From Rubrivivax sp. (GTDB taxonomy: Bacteria; Pseudomonadota; Gammaproteobacteria; Burkholderiales; Burkholderiaceae_C), in contig JAHCKS010000021.1 in the NCBI GenBank assembly GCA_026125665.1, positions 1 through 64,000 on the forward strand: a stretch of DNA of 64,000 nt, written 5' to 3'. A program made the position numbers and the translations under genes. Shown piece after piece: positions 38,594 through 48,389 of this stretch (its first letter is position 1; each line of letters starts with the position of its first letter). The notes below the pieces were generated by a model that was not told the DNA's origin, did not search any database, and was given only the letters and a program-made list of their open reading frames with translations.

Positions 38594-39661
38594 ATGCGGG
38601 GCATGAGACCGGGCGGAAAGACGGCCATCGAGGCGGCGATGGAAAGCCGGGCCAGGCAGGCGCCGACACCGGCGCCCGTGCCGCCCGCGGTCGCGGTGCC
38701 GTCCGCCCCTGCCTCTCCCCCTGCCCCAGCCCGCGTGCCCGCGGCGACGGCGAGCCCGGCCGAGCGGGCCGCGGCACCGGCGACCGCCGCGCCGTTGCCG
38801 GCCGTGGCACCGCCGCCGGCGCCGTTCAACGAACAGATGCTCACGCAGGACGGCCTGCGCCTGCACCTGCGCCGCTGGCCGGCCGGGCCCGAGGCGCGCG
38901 GCCTCGTGCAGATCGTGCACGGCCTGGGCGAGCACATCGGCCGCTACGAGCACGTGGCCGCGGCGCTGAATGCCGCCGGCTGGCACGTGGCCGGGCACGA
39001 CCAGCGTGGCCACGGCCGCAGCGAAGGGTCGCGCGGCGCGATCCCGCACCCGCTGGCGCTGCTGGGTGACGTGGCGATGGTCTCCGACCACCTGCGCGGC
39101 GCCGGCGGCGGCCGGCGCGTGCTGCTCGGGCACAGCATGGGCGGGCTGGTGGCGGCGCGTTTCGTCGCCGAGAACCTGCACCCGCAGGCCGCGCGCTTCG
39201 CGCGCGACTTCGACGCACTCGTGCTCTCCTCGCCGGCGCTGGACATCGGCCTGTCGAAGGGCCAGCGGCTGCTGCTGGCCGCACTGGGCCGCCTTGCACC
39301 CGCCCTCCGGGTGCACAACGGCCTCAAGCCGCAATGGGTGTGCCGCGACCCGGCCGTGGTGCAGGCCTACACCGCCGACCCGCTGGTGCACGACCGCGTC
39401 ACGCCGCGGCTGGTGCGCTTCATGGTCGACAACGGCGCGCACGTGCTTTCCATGGCGCCGCGCTGGCGCGTGCCGACGCTGCTGCTGTGGGCGGGCGAGG
39501 ACCTGTGCGTCAGGCCCGCCGGCAGCGAGGCATTCGCCGCGGCCGCGCCGCCCGGCGTGCTGCACAGGCGCCGCTACCGCAAGCTCTACCACGAGATCTT
39601 CAACGAGCCCGAACAGGGCGACGTGCTGGCCGACCTGACGCAGTGGTTGCGCCGGCTCTAG
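38594..39661 (+). CDS. alpha/beta hydrolase of the monoacylglycerol lipase / lysophospholipase family
   Basis: Serine hydrolase of 355 residues. The first 80 are a Pro/Ala-rich extension of unclear role; the catalytic domain follows. The family block VHGLGEHIGRYEHVAAAL, the nucleophile elbow GHSMGG, the acid in WAGEDLCV and the histidine in YHEIFNEPE identify it. Substrates are probably mono- or lysoglycerolipids. ATG 38594 or 38603 may start it. The M20 peptidase gene begins 19 bases downstream, so the two may form an operon. Confidence 0.85.
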   Translation: MRGMRPGGKTAIEAAMESRARQAPTPAPVPPAVAVPSAPASPPAPARVPAATASPAERAAAPATAAPLPAVAPPPAPFNEQMLTQDGLRLHLRRWPAGPEARGLVQIVHGLGEHIGRYEHVAAALNAAGWHVAGHDQRGHGRSEGSRGAIPHPLALLGDVAMVSDHLRGAGGGRRVLLGHSMGGLVAARFVAENLHPQAARFARDFDALVLSSPALDIGLSKGQRLLLAALGRLAPALRVHNGLKPQWVCRDPAVVQAYTADPLVHDRVTPRLVRFMVDNGAHVLSMAPRWRVPTLLLWAGEDLCVRPAGSEAFAAAAPPGVLHRRRYRKLYHEIFNEPEQGDVLADLTQWLRRL

Positions 39662-39680
39662 CCACCCCCAGGAGACGAAG

Positions 39681-41141
<1,461 letters not shown>

Positions 41142-41163
41142 AGGGCGGGGACCAGGAAGCAGC

Positions 41164-41190
41164 AAGGGGCGCCGAGGCGCCCCTTCTTCG
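41164..41190 (+). terminator. terminator hairpin after the M20 peptidase
   Basis: Nine-base stem AAGGGGCGC/GCGCCCCTT with loop CGAG, followed by CTTCGCTT. It lies in the convergent gap between the M20 gene and the DUF4148 gene, 23 bases past the stop. The T-run is weak but the stem is strong. Confidence 0.62.
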
Positions 41191-41221
41191 CTTGCGCGGC
41201 GACGCGGGTGCGTCGCGCGGC

Positions 41222-41527
41222 TCAGGCCGGGTACCACAGCATGACGTGCCGGCGCGCGGCGTCGCCGACCTCGGCGCGCACCTGCTCGCGCGTCAGCGTC
41301 GACGCGGGCGCGGCCGCCATCGTCGACGACAGGTCGACCTCGCTCGTGAACGAGACGATGCCGGCGGCGCGCGCCGCGAGCACCTCGTCGCACACCTCGG
41401 CGCGCGACTTGGTGGACTGGAAGGCGATGATCTCGTCGGCGATCGTGATGTCGTCGGCGTGCGCGGCGGTGCCGGCGGTGGCGAGCGCGGCGAAGGCGGC
41501 GAGGGCGATGAAGTGCTTGCGGGCCAT
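41222..41527 (-). CDS. DUF4148-like small exported protein
   Basis: Secreted protein of 101 residues. Signal peptide 1-24 ends AAHA before DDITIADEI. The mature part carries FQSTKSRAEVCDEVLAARAAG and LTREQVRAEVGDAARR, the two helical blocks typical of DUF4148 proteins, which are common in Burkholderiales and of unknown function. The start at 41527 has AGGAGA at good spacing. It ends 80 bases from the convergent M20 gene. The nearly 200-base gap upstream towards the AmgK-like gene holds nothing I can name. Confidence 0.83.
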   Translation of the reverse strand: MARKHFIALAAFAALATAGTAAHADDITIADEIIAFQSTKSRAEVCDEVLAARAAGIVSFTSEVDLSSTMAAAPASTLTREQVRAEVGDAARRHVMLWYPA

Positions 41528-41723
41528 GATGAGTCTCCTGTGAGGCGAAGCGGAAGGTGGATGAACGGTTGCGAGAGGCCGGATCGACAGTCGAGTCAGG
41601 TGCTGCGTCTGTCGTGCCCCGGTGCCCGTCAATTACGCCCGCGCCGCGGCTGCGGATGCCGCTTCACCCCTCGGAGGGACGCGCCACTGCGAGCCCGGGG
41701 ACGGGAACGCGGGCGCCAGCTGG

Positions 41724-42776
41724 CTAGAACGTGAATCCGCTCGCCACCGCGTGCCCGCTCATCGGCGCGAGCAGCTTGAGCAGCGGCGCCAAGGGGGCAT
41801 AGCGCAACGCCACCTTCGTGCAGTAGCCGAAGAAGCGCGGCAGGTCGGCGGCGTACAGGGGCTTGCCGTCGCGATGCTTGAGGCGGCAGAAGACGCCGAG
41901 CACGCGCAGGTGCCGCTGCAGGCCGATCCACTCGAGCGCCTGCCAGAACTCGCCGAAGTCGGCCGGCACCGGCAGCGCGGCGCGGCGCGCCATCTCCCAG
42001 TAGCGCACGGCCCAGTCGATCTCCTGCTCCTCCTCCCACGAGCGGAAGGCATCGCGCAGCAGCGAAGCGACGTCGTAGCCGATGGCGCCGGCGAGCGCGT
42101 CCTGGAAGTCGAGGATGCCCGGCGGCGGCTCGCACACCATCAGGTTGCGCGGCATGTAGTCGGCGTGCACCGCCACCACCGGTTGCGCGAGCGCGCTGCC
42201 CGCCAGCAGCAGCACGATGCGCTTCCACGCCGCCTGCTCGGCCGCCGCCCACTCGATGCCGAACTCGCGGCGCACGCACCACTCGGGGAAGAGGGCGAGC
42301 TCGCTTTCGATGAGTGCGTGGTCGTGGCGCGGCAGCTCGGCCGCCGGCACACCGGCCTGCCAGCGCACGAGTGCGGCCAGCGCTGCGCGCATCAGACGAT
42401 CGACTTCGGCCGGCGCGACCTGGGCGAACGCGTCGAGGTAGGAGCGCGTGCCGAGGTCGGTGAGCAGCAGGAAGCCCAGTGCCTCGTCACACTCGAGCAC
42501 GCGCGGCGTGTTCAGGCCGGCCGCACCGGCCAGGCGCGCCACCTTCACGAAAGGGCGCACGTCCTCGTGTGGCGGCGGCGCGTCCATGACGATGGCGCTG
42601 CCGCCCGCCACGCGCGTGGCTGCCACGCGCAGGTAGCGACGGAAACTCGCGTCGGCGCTGGCCGGAGCGAGCGTCTCCGGCGCGAGCCCGTGGCGCGGCG
42701 CGATGTCCGCCAGCCAGCGCTCGAAGGCGACGCGCCGCGCCACCTCGGGCCAGGCGATGGATGCGGCGGAGCTCAT
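41724..42776 (-). CDS. amgK: AmgK-like sugar kinase (aminoglycoside phosphotransferase fold)
   Basis: Cytoplasmic kinase of 350 residues of the APH fold. SFRRYLRV at the N-terminus, HADYMPRNLMV (catalytic loop) and ILDFQDALAGAIGYDVASLLRD (metal-binding Asp) match AmgK, which phosphorylates the anomeric position of MurNAc and GlcNAc in the MurU cell-wall recycling route. Divergence from lptD is the arrangement known in pseudomonads. murU, the usual next gene, is absent from the downstream side, where a DUF4148 gene lies instead. Naming is by motif and context, so moderately sure. Confidence 0.8.
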   Translation of the reverse strand: MSSAASIAWPEVARRVAFERWLADIAPRHGLAPETLAPASADASFRRYLRVAATRVAGGSAIVMDAPPPHEDVRPFVKVARLAGAAGLNTPRVLECDEALGFLLLTDLGTRSYLDAFAQVAPAEVDRLMRAALAALVRWQAGVPAAELPRHDHALIESELALFPEWCVRREFGIEWAAAEQAAWKRIVLLLAGSALAQPVVAVHADYMPRNLMVCEPPPGILDFQDALAGAIGYDVASLLRDAFRSWEEEQEIDWAVRYWEMARRAALPVPADFGEFWQALEWIGLQRHLRVLGVFCRLKHRDGKPLYAADLPRFFGYCTKVALRYAPLAPLLKLLAPMSGHAVASGFTF

Positions 42777-42866
42777 GGATAATTCATTCTACGAATCGGG
42801 CTTCGCTGCCCGCCTTCGGAACCGGCCTGCAAGGCCTCGACGGTCTCACACGGCACGCCTGGCCCG

Positions 42867-45305
42867 ATGCGCCTCCTTCCCCTGGCCCTGCTTGCGGCAC
42901 TGAGTGCGTGGGGCGTGGTGGCGCAGGGCCAGGGAGCGGCCGCGAAGCGACCCGCTGCCGCAGGGGCAGCGTCGGCGCCGTCCGCGTCCGCGTCCGCGTC
43001 CGCGTCCGTGTCTGCGGCTTCGGCGCCGGCAGCCTCTTCGACCGCCCCGTCACCGACCGTGCCGCTGGCGCCTGCCACCAGCCTGCAGCCGCCGCCACGC
43101 GGCGAGGCGGCGCGCGACCTGCCCGTCGTGCTGCAGGCGCGCACGCTGCGCGGGCAGCCGGATGTCGAGGCCGTGGCCGAAGGCGACGTGGAGTTCCGCC
43201 GGGGCGGCCTGGTCATCCGCGCCGACCGCATCGCCTACGACGTGCCCGAGGACCGGGCCAGCGCGAAGGGCCGCGTGCGCATCGAGCGCGAGGGCGTCTC
43301 CTACCGCGGCCCCGAACTGCAGCTGCACGTGCAGCGCTTCGAGGGCTACTTCCTCGAGCCGAGCTTCGAGTTCGTCGCGCTCGGTGCCGGCGGCCGCGCC
43401 GAGCGTGTCGACTTCCTCGGCCCCGGCCGCTCGCGCGCCACGCAGGCCAGCTACACCAGCTGCCCGCGCGAGGACGGGCCCGATGCAGCCGAACCCGCGT
43501 GGGTGCTGAAGGCCGACCGCGTGCACCTGGACCTCGATGCGAACGAGGGCGTCGCCGAAGGCGCCGTGCTGCGATTCCTCGGCGCGCCGATCATCGCGCT
43601 GCCGACGATGAGCTTCCCGCTGTCGGACGCGCGCAAGTCCGGCTGGCTGCCGCCGACCGTGAACATCGACAACCGCAGCGGCCTGGAGCTGTCGGTGCCC
43701 TACTACTGGAACATCGCGCCGAACCGCGATGCGACGCTGGCGCCGCGGGTCATCACGCGGCGCGGCCTCGGGCTCGATGCCGAGTTCCGGTATCTCGAGC
43801 CGGGGCATGGCGGCGAGGTGCGCGTCGACGCGCTGCCCGATGACCGGTTGGCCGAGACGGCGCGCGGTGCGCTGCACTGGCGGCACGAGAGTGCGCTGCC
43901 GTTCGGTCTCAACGCCCGTGCCGACGTGACCCGTGTCTCCGATGCCAACTGGTGGAAGGACTTCCCGAGTCGGGGCCTGTCGATCGCGCCGCGGCTGCTG
44001 CCTTCGCGCCTGATCGTCGAGCGGCCGCTCGACTTCGCCGGCGTGCGCGGCCTCGCCTACGTGCGCACGGCGCAGTGGCAGGTGCTGCAGGGCACCGACG
44101 AGCTGATCGTGGCGCCCTACGAACGGCTGCCGCAGGTCGGCGCAGGCCTTCAGGGGCGCCACGGCGAATGGGTCTGGGCACTCGAGTCGGAATACAACCG
44201 CTTCGCGCTTCCCTCGCCCGAGTCGGCGCGCGCGGGGCGCAGCGGCGGCGAGCGGCTGCACGCGCTCGGCTCGCTGGCGTACGGCACACGCGAGCCGGGG
44301 CTGTGGCTCGTGCCGAAGTTATCCTTCAACGCTGCGGCCTACGACAGCGAGGCGAGCGGCCGCGCCCGCCGCGCCGTGCCCACCTTCAGCCTCGACGCGG
44401 GGCTCGAGTTCGAGCGTACGGACACGGCGTTCGGCCGCGGCGTGCGCCAGACGCTGGAGCCGCGGCTGTTGTACGTGAACACGCCCACGCGCGCACAGAG
44501 CCACCTGCCCAACTACGACGCCGCGGCGAAGGACTTCAACTTCGCTTCCATCTACAGCGAGAACAGCTTCTCGGGCGTAGACCGCGTTTCCGATGCGCAC
44601 CAGATCACGGCCGGGGTGACGACGCGCCTCGTCGACGAGGCCACCGGCGGCGAGACACTGCGCCTGGGCATCGTGCAGCGCTACCAGTTCCGGCCGCAGC
44701 AGGTGACGGCGCAACCGGACGGCACGCCCGACGGTGCGCCGTCGACGCAGCGCTTCTCCGACGTGCTGCTGCTCGGCTCCACGAGCGTGCTGCCGCACTG
44801 GAACTTCGATGCCGCCGTGCAGTACAGCGCCGACATCCGGCGTTCGGTGCGTTCGATCCTGGGCATGCGCTACGCGCCAGGGCGCTTTCGCACGGTGTCC
44901 ACCACGTACCGGTTCGCCCGCGGGTTGTCGGAACAGCTGGAGCTCGGCTGGCAGTGGCCGATCCTGCAGCGCGAGGCGGCAGCGCCGGGGGCTGGCGCGT
45001 CGGCCGGCGGCAGCTGTCGCGGCTCCTGGTACGGTGTGGGCCGCGCCAACTACAGCCTGAAGGACAGCCGCATCACCGACTCGGTGCTCGGGCTCGAGTA
45101 CGACGCCGGCTGCTGGATCGGGCGCATCGTGGCCGAGCGCCTGTCCACCGGGCGCAGCGAGGCCACGACACGGCTGCTGCTGCAACTGGAGCTGGTCGGG
45201 CTGTCGCGCATCGGCTCCAACCCGCTGCGGGTGTTGAAGGACAATATCCCCGGCTACGAGCTGCTGCGCGAGGAGCGGCTCAGCCCGGTGTCGGCTCCCG
45301 AATGA
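42867..45305 (+). CDS. lptD: LPS-assembly outer-membrane protein LptD
   Basis: Beta-barrel of 812 residues that inserts LPS into the outer leaflet with LptE. Signal peptide 1-19; then a long Ala/Ser/Pro linker (about 20-75) partly coded by a hexanucleotide repeat; then the OstA/LptA-like jellyroll (about 85-230: VEAVAEGDVEFRRGGLVIRAD, ASAKGRVRIEREG). The barrel begins near SGWLPPTVNIDNRSG. Only three cysteines follow the signal (SYTSC, GGSC, AGC), against four in E. coli. surA follows with an ATGA overlap. Divergent from amgK. Confidence 0.97.
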   Translation: MRLLPLALLAALSAWGVVAQGQGAAAKRPAAAGAASAPSASASASASVSAASAPAASSTAPSPTVPLAPATSLQPPPRGEAARDLPVVLQARTLRGQPDVEAVAEGDVEFRRGGLVIRADRIAYDVPEDRASAKGRVRIEREGVSYRGPELQLHVQRFEGYFLEPSFEFVALGAGGRAERVDFLGPGRSRATQASYTSCPREDGPDAAEPAWVLKADRVHLDLDANEGVAEGAVLRFLGAPIIALPTMSFPLSDARKSGWLPPTVNIDNRSGLELSVPYYWNIAPNRDATLAPRVITRRGLGLDAEFRYLEPGHGGEVRVDALPDDRLAETARGALHWRHESALPFGLNARADVTRVSDANWWKDFPSRGLSIAPRLLPSRLIVERPLDFAGVRGLAYVRTAQWQVLQGTDELIVAPYERLPQVGAGLQGRHGEWVWALESEYNRFALPSPESARAGRSGGERLHALGSLAYGTREPGLWLVPKLSFNAAAYDSEASGRARRAVPTFSLDAGLEFERTDTAFGRGVRQTLEPRLLYVNTPTRAQSHLPNYDAAAKDFNFASIYSENSFSGVDRVSDAHQITAGVTTRLVDEATGGETLRLGIVQRYQFRPQQVTAQPDGTPDGAPSTQRFSDVLLLGSTSVLPHWNFDAAVQYSADIRRSVRSILGMRYAPGRFRTVSTTYRFARGLSEQLELGWQWPILQREAAAPGAGASAGGSCRGSWYGVGRANYSLKDSRITDSVLGLEYDAGCWIGRIVAERLSTGRSEATTRLLLQLELVGLSRIGSNPLRVLKDNIPGYELLREERLSPVSAPE
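42980..43015 (+). repeat. hexanucleotide tandem repeat inside lptD
   Basis: Four perfect copies of GTCCGC followed by two imperfect ones (GTCCGT, GTCTGC). In frame it encodes alternating Ser-Ala. Changes in copy number would keep the frame and only alter linker length. Confidence 0.9.
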
Positions 45306-46777
45306 GCCGTCGTGGCACGGTGCACCGCGCCGCCGGCTGCGCCCGCACCCTGCGCCTTCCCTCCATGATCCGAGCGTTCATCCCCCTGCTTGATTCGGCG
45401 CGGCAAGCCGCGGCGCGAGTGCCCGCGCGCACGGGCCTGGGGGCGGCCGTGCTCGCCGCCTGGCTGGCGGCGTTCACGGCCGTGCACGCGCAGCCGGCTG
45501 CGCCCGGGGCGCCCGCCAACACCCCGGCCGGCGCCGCGCCGAGCGCACTGACCGGCGACTACATCGCCGCCGTCGTCAACCAGGAGCTCGTCACCGCCGG
45601 CGAGGTCGAGCGCCGCGTCGAGAATGCGCGTGCCAACGCGGCCCGCCAGGGCTTGCGGCTGCCCCCGCCGGCCGAGTTGCGCCGCCAGGTGTTCGATTCC
45701 CTCATCGACGAGCGCGTCATCATCACCGTGGCGCGCGAGAGCGGCGTGCGCGTCGACGAGGCCGAGCTCGATCGCGCCGTGCGCAGCGTGGCGGCGCAGA
45801 ACCGCCTGACGCTGACCCAGCTGCGCGAACGGCTGAGCGCCGACGGCTCGGACATGACGCGTTTTCGCGCCACGCTGCGCGACCAGCTGCTGATCGAGAA
45901 GCTGCGCGAGCGCGAGGTCTATCCACGCATCCGGGTCAGCGACGAGGAGATCGAGCAGTACCTGGCCCGGCGGCGCGCCGCTGCCGCCGGCGACGTGCAG
46001 CTGAACATCGCGCAGATCCTCGTGGCCGTGCCCGAAGGTGCGAGCGACGCGCAGGTGGCCGAGCGCCGCGCGCGCGCCGCTGCGGCGCTGGCGCGCGTGC
46101 GCAGCGGCGAGGCCTTCGACCGCGTGGCGCGCGAGCTCTCGGAGGACGGCAACCGCGAGCGCGGCGGCGAGATCGGCCTCAGGCCCGCTTCGCGCCTGCC
46201 CGACCTCTTCAGCGAAGCCGTGCGCGGCTTCAAGGTGGGCGAGGTGTCCGCCGAGCCGCTTCGCTCGGGGGCGGGCTTCCACATCCTCAAGCTGCTGGAG
46301 CGGCGCGGAGGCGCGGAACCGGCTGCCGAGCTGACGCAGACGCGCGTGCGGCACGTGCTGCTGCGCGCCTCGCCACAGCTGACCGCCGAGGTGGCGGCGC
46401 AGCGGCTGGCGGAGTACCGCGCGGCCATCGAGAGCGGGCAGCGCAGCTTCGAGGACATCGCGCGCCAGTTCAGCGAGGACGGCTCGGCCGCGGCCGGCGG
46501 CGACCTCGGCTGGACGACGCCCGGCACGATGGTGCCCGAGTTCGAGGCGGCGATGGACGAGCTGCCGGTGGGCGGCATCTCGGCGCCGGTGCTCTCGCGC
46601 TTCGGCGTGCACCTGATCCAGGTGCTGGAGCGCCGCAACGTCCCGCTCGATCCGCGCCAGGTGCGTGAGCAGGCGCGCAACGTGCTGCGCGAGCAGAAGT
46701 TCGAGCAGGCCTACCTCGAATGGGCCAAGGAACTGCGCGCGCGCGCCTACATCGAGCTGCGTGAACCGCCTCAGTGA
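45302..46777 (+). CDS. surA: periplasmic chaperone / peptidyl-prolyl isomerase SurA
   Basis: Outer-membrane protein chaperone of up to 491 residues. Signal peptide ends near AVHAQPAAP. The N-terminal chaperone region (IAAVVNQELVTAGEVERRV) is followed by two parvulin domains: one from about VQLNIAQILVAVPEG to LRSGAGFHILKLLERR, the other from TRVRHVLLRASP to RFGVHLIQVLERR. ATG 45302 overlaps the lptD stop (ATGA); ATG 45365 would give a shorter leader and is equally possible. Its client set includes LptD, encoded just upstream. Confidence 0.95.
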   Translation: MSRRGTVHRAAGCARTLRLPSMIRAFIPLLDSARQAAARVPARTGLGAAVLAAWLAAFTAVHAQPAAPGAPANTPAGAAPSALTGDYIAAVVNQELVTAGEVERRVENARANAARQGLRLPPPAELRRQVFDSLIDERVIITVARESGVRVDEAELDRAVRSVAAQNRLTLTQLRERLSADGSDMTRFRATLRDQLLIEKLREREVYPRIRVSDEEIEQYLARRRAAAAGDVQLNIAQILVAVPEGASDAQVAERRARAAAALARVRSGEAFDRVARELSEDGNRERGGEIGLRPASRLPDLFSEAVRGFKVGEVSAEPLRSGAGFHILKLLERRGGAEPAAELTQTRVRHVLLRASPQLTAEVAAQRLAEYRAAIESGQRSFEDIARQFSEDGSAAAGGDLGWTTPGTMVPEFEAAMDELPVGGISAPVLSRFGVHLIQVLERRNVPLDPRQVREQARNVLREQKFEQAYLEWAKELRARAYIELREPPQ

Positions 46778-46825
46778 TGCTGGGCCGCGGGCCGGGCGGG
46801 CGGGCAGCCCGAGGGGCGCAGGGCC

Positions 46826-47593
46826 GTGAAGCATCGTCCACGCAAGCGCTTCGGCCAGCACTTCCTGTCCGACGAGTCCGTCGTCGAGGCCATCGTCGAG
46901 TGCATCCATCCCCGGCCCGGCGAGGCGCTGGTGGAGATCGGCCCGGGGCTCGGCGCGATGACGCTGCCGTTGCTGGCGCGGGCCGGCGCACTGACGGTGA
47001 TCGAGCTCGACCGCGACCTGGCCGCGCGCCTGCGCGGGCGCGCCGGCCTGACGGTGATCGAGGCCGACGTGCTGGCGGTCGACTTCGCCGCGCTGGCGAG
47101 CAAGGCCGCGCCGGCGCCGCTGCGCATCGTCGGCAACCTGCCCTACAACATCTCCACGCCGATCCTGTTCCACCTCTTGCCGGTGGCCGGTCTGGTGCAC
47201 GACCAGCACTTCATGCTGCAGCGGGAGGTGGTGGAGCGCATGGCGGCTGAACCCGGCAGCAAGTCCTACGGGCGGCTCAGCGTGATGCTGCAGTGGCGCT
47301 ACCGCATCGAGCAGGTGCTGGCGGTGCCTCCCGCGGCGTTCGAACCGCCGCCGATGGTGGATTCGGCGGTCGTGCGCATGTGCCCGCTCGCCGAGGCCGC
47401 GGCCAGCGCGGCGCAGGCCGCATGCCTGTCCGAGCTCGTGACGATCGCGTTCTCGCAGCGCAGGAAGCTGCTTCGCCACACTCTCGGGCGCTGGCTGCGG
47501 CAGCGCGGCTACGGCGGCGCGTTCGACGAGCAGCGCCGCGCCGAGGAGGTGCCGGTGGCAGAGTACGTGGCGCTCGCGCGCGCGCTGGCCTGA
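46826..47593 (+). CDS. rsmA: 16S rRNA (adenine-1518/1519-N6)-dimethyltransferase
   Basis: KsgA-type methyltransferase of 255 residues that dimethylates two adjacent adenines in the helix-45 loop during 30S maturation. [31 protein letters not shown] (SAM site), [12 protein letters not shown] and the catalytic NLPYNIST are all present. It lies 48 bases behind surA. pdxA, which sits between the two in E. coli, is missing here. A clear terminator follows. Confidence 0.98.
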   Translation: MKHRPRKRFGQHFLSDESVVEAIVECIHPRPGEALVEIGPGLGAMTLPLLARAGALTVIELDRDLAARLRGRAGLTVIEADVLAVDFAALASKAAPAPLRIVGNLPYNISTPILFHLLPVAGLVHDQHFMLQREVVERMAAEPGSKSYGRLSVMLQWRYRIEQVLAVPPAAFEPPPMVDSAVVRMCPLAEAAASAAQAACLSELVTIAFSQRRKLLRHTLGRWLRQRGYGGAFDEQRRAEEVPVAEYVALARALA

Positions 47594-47612
47594 GCCAGTC
47601 AGGAAGGAGGAA

Positions 47613-47640
47613 GGGCGGCCCGCAGGCCGCCCCTATTTGT
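47613..47640 (+). terminator. rho-independent terminator of the lptD-surA-rsmA operon
   Basis: 8-base stem GGGCGGCC/GGCCGCCC with loop CGCA, followed by CTATTTGT, 19 bases after the rsmA stop. Confidence 0.8.
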
Positions 47641-47682
47641 CGCGAAACGCGGGCGGGTGCCGGCGGGCACCACCCCGCGGAC

Positions 47683-47850
47683 TCAAGCCGCCGCCTTCAG
47701 CCAGACGGCGGTATCGAAGGCGCTCACCATCATCGGCATGTTCATGCCGAAGTTCGGATTGACGCCGCTCTTGGGCACGGCGGCCTTCGCCGCCGGCCTG
47801 CTCGCGGTGCCGCCCGAACCCTGCGTGCTCGTGTTGTTGCCTTGGGCCAC
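47683..47850 (-). CDS. possible small protein downstream of barstar
   Basis: Open frame of 55 codons starting GTG at 47850 and ending TGA at 47683. Third codon positions are almost all G or C, as in neighbouring genes on this strand, which is what suggests real coding. The product would have a Gly/Ser/Ala-rich first half with one KAAVPKSG stretch and a Met-rich hydrophobic end (NFGMNMPMMVSAFDTAVWL). I do not recognise it. It follows the barstar gene after a strong hairpin. A longer frame from 47913 would overlap barstar. Could equally be non-coding. Confidence 0.35.
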   Translation of the reverse strand: MAQGNNTSTQGSGGTASRPAAKAAVPKSGVNPNFGMNMPMMVSAFDTAVWLKAAA

Positions 47851-47858
47851 TTCCGTCG

Positions 47859-47891
47859 CCCGCTCCCATGACCCGTTTTCCTGGGAGCGGG
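47859..47891 (-). other. strong hairpin directly after the barstar stop
   Basis: Perfect 10-base stem CCCGCTCCCA/TGGGAGCGGG with a 13-base loop. It begins one base after the barstar stop codon and ends nine bases before the GTG of the possible small ORF. No T-tract follows on the minus strand, so it may punctuate or protect the message rather than end it. Confidence 0.6.
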
Positions 47892-48287
47892 CTACTGAAA
47901 AGAATAGAAACACCTGAACGGTATTCGTCGCTCGCCCCAGTAGTCGGCCGCGTCGCGGAAGACGTCCAGCAGCTGTTCACGCGCTTCGCGGTCGAAGCGC
48001 GCGCTGTCGGGAATCTGCTCGAGCACGACCACGAAGCCCGGCTGCTGGCCGGACCTGTGCACGTGGTCGGTCATGCAGTCGTACAGCGCGTCCAGGTTCT
48101 TGCCGAAGTGCGGCGGGAACGTGAACGCCTGGGCGATGCCGTCCAGCACGTCCTGCTTTGACTGCGCCTCGGAGAGGTTGGCGTACAGGAAGTGCTGGCC
48201 GGCCTCGTTGGCGGCCTGCATCAGGTCGGCCACGCGGTACGCGCGGATCGCCTGGACCAGGTTGGGTCGGATGGTCTGCAACTGCAT
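47892..48287 (-). CDS. barstar-family ribonuclease inhibitor
   Basis: Cytoplasmic protein of 131 residues. The barstar core is visible: HFLYANLSEAQSKQDVLDGI, FPPHFGKNLDALYDCMTD (the helix-loop that plugs the ribonuclease active site), FVVVLEQIPDS and a short C-terminal strand. The start at 48287 has a textbook AAGGAGG. It lies about 100 bases behind the barnase-type ribonuclease gene on the same strand and presumably neutralises that enzyme before export. Followed immediately by a strong hairpin. Confidence 0.92.
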   Translation of the reverse strand: MQLQTIRPNLVQAIRAYRVADLMQAANEAGQHFLYANLSEAQSKQDVLDGIAQAFTFPPHFGKNLDALYDCMTDHVHRSGQQPGFVVVLEQIPDSARFDREAREQLLDVFRDAADYWGERRIPFRCFYSFQ

Positions 48288-48389
48288 GGTTGCTTTCCTC
48301 CTTGTTCGAATGGCTGTGGGTGGAGATGGGGAAGGGAAGGGGAAGGTCGTAGGAGAGAGCAGGCCTGACGCGCCCCGCACGATGACCGG

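Noticed and set aside
43952-46777. A 941-codon frame ending in SurA.
   Set aside because: The first half is an out-of-frame reading of lptD. SurA begins at 45302 or 45365.
47657-47917. A plus-strand 86-codon frame opposite the barstar tail.
   Set aside because: Third-position G/C bias is on the minus strand, and the frame overlaps the barstar stop. Less likely than the minus-strand small ORF.
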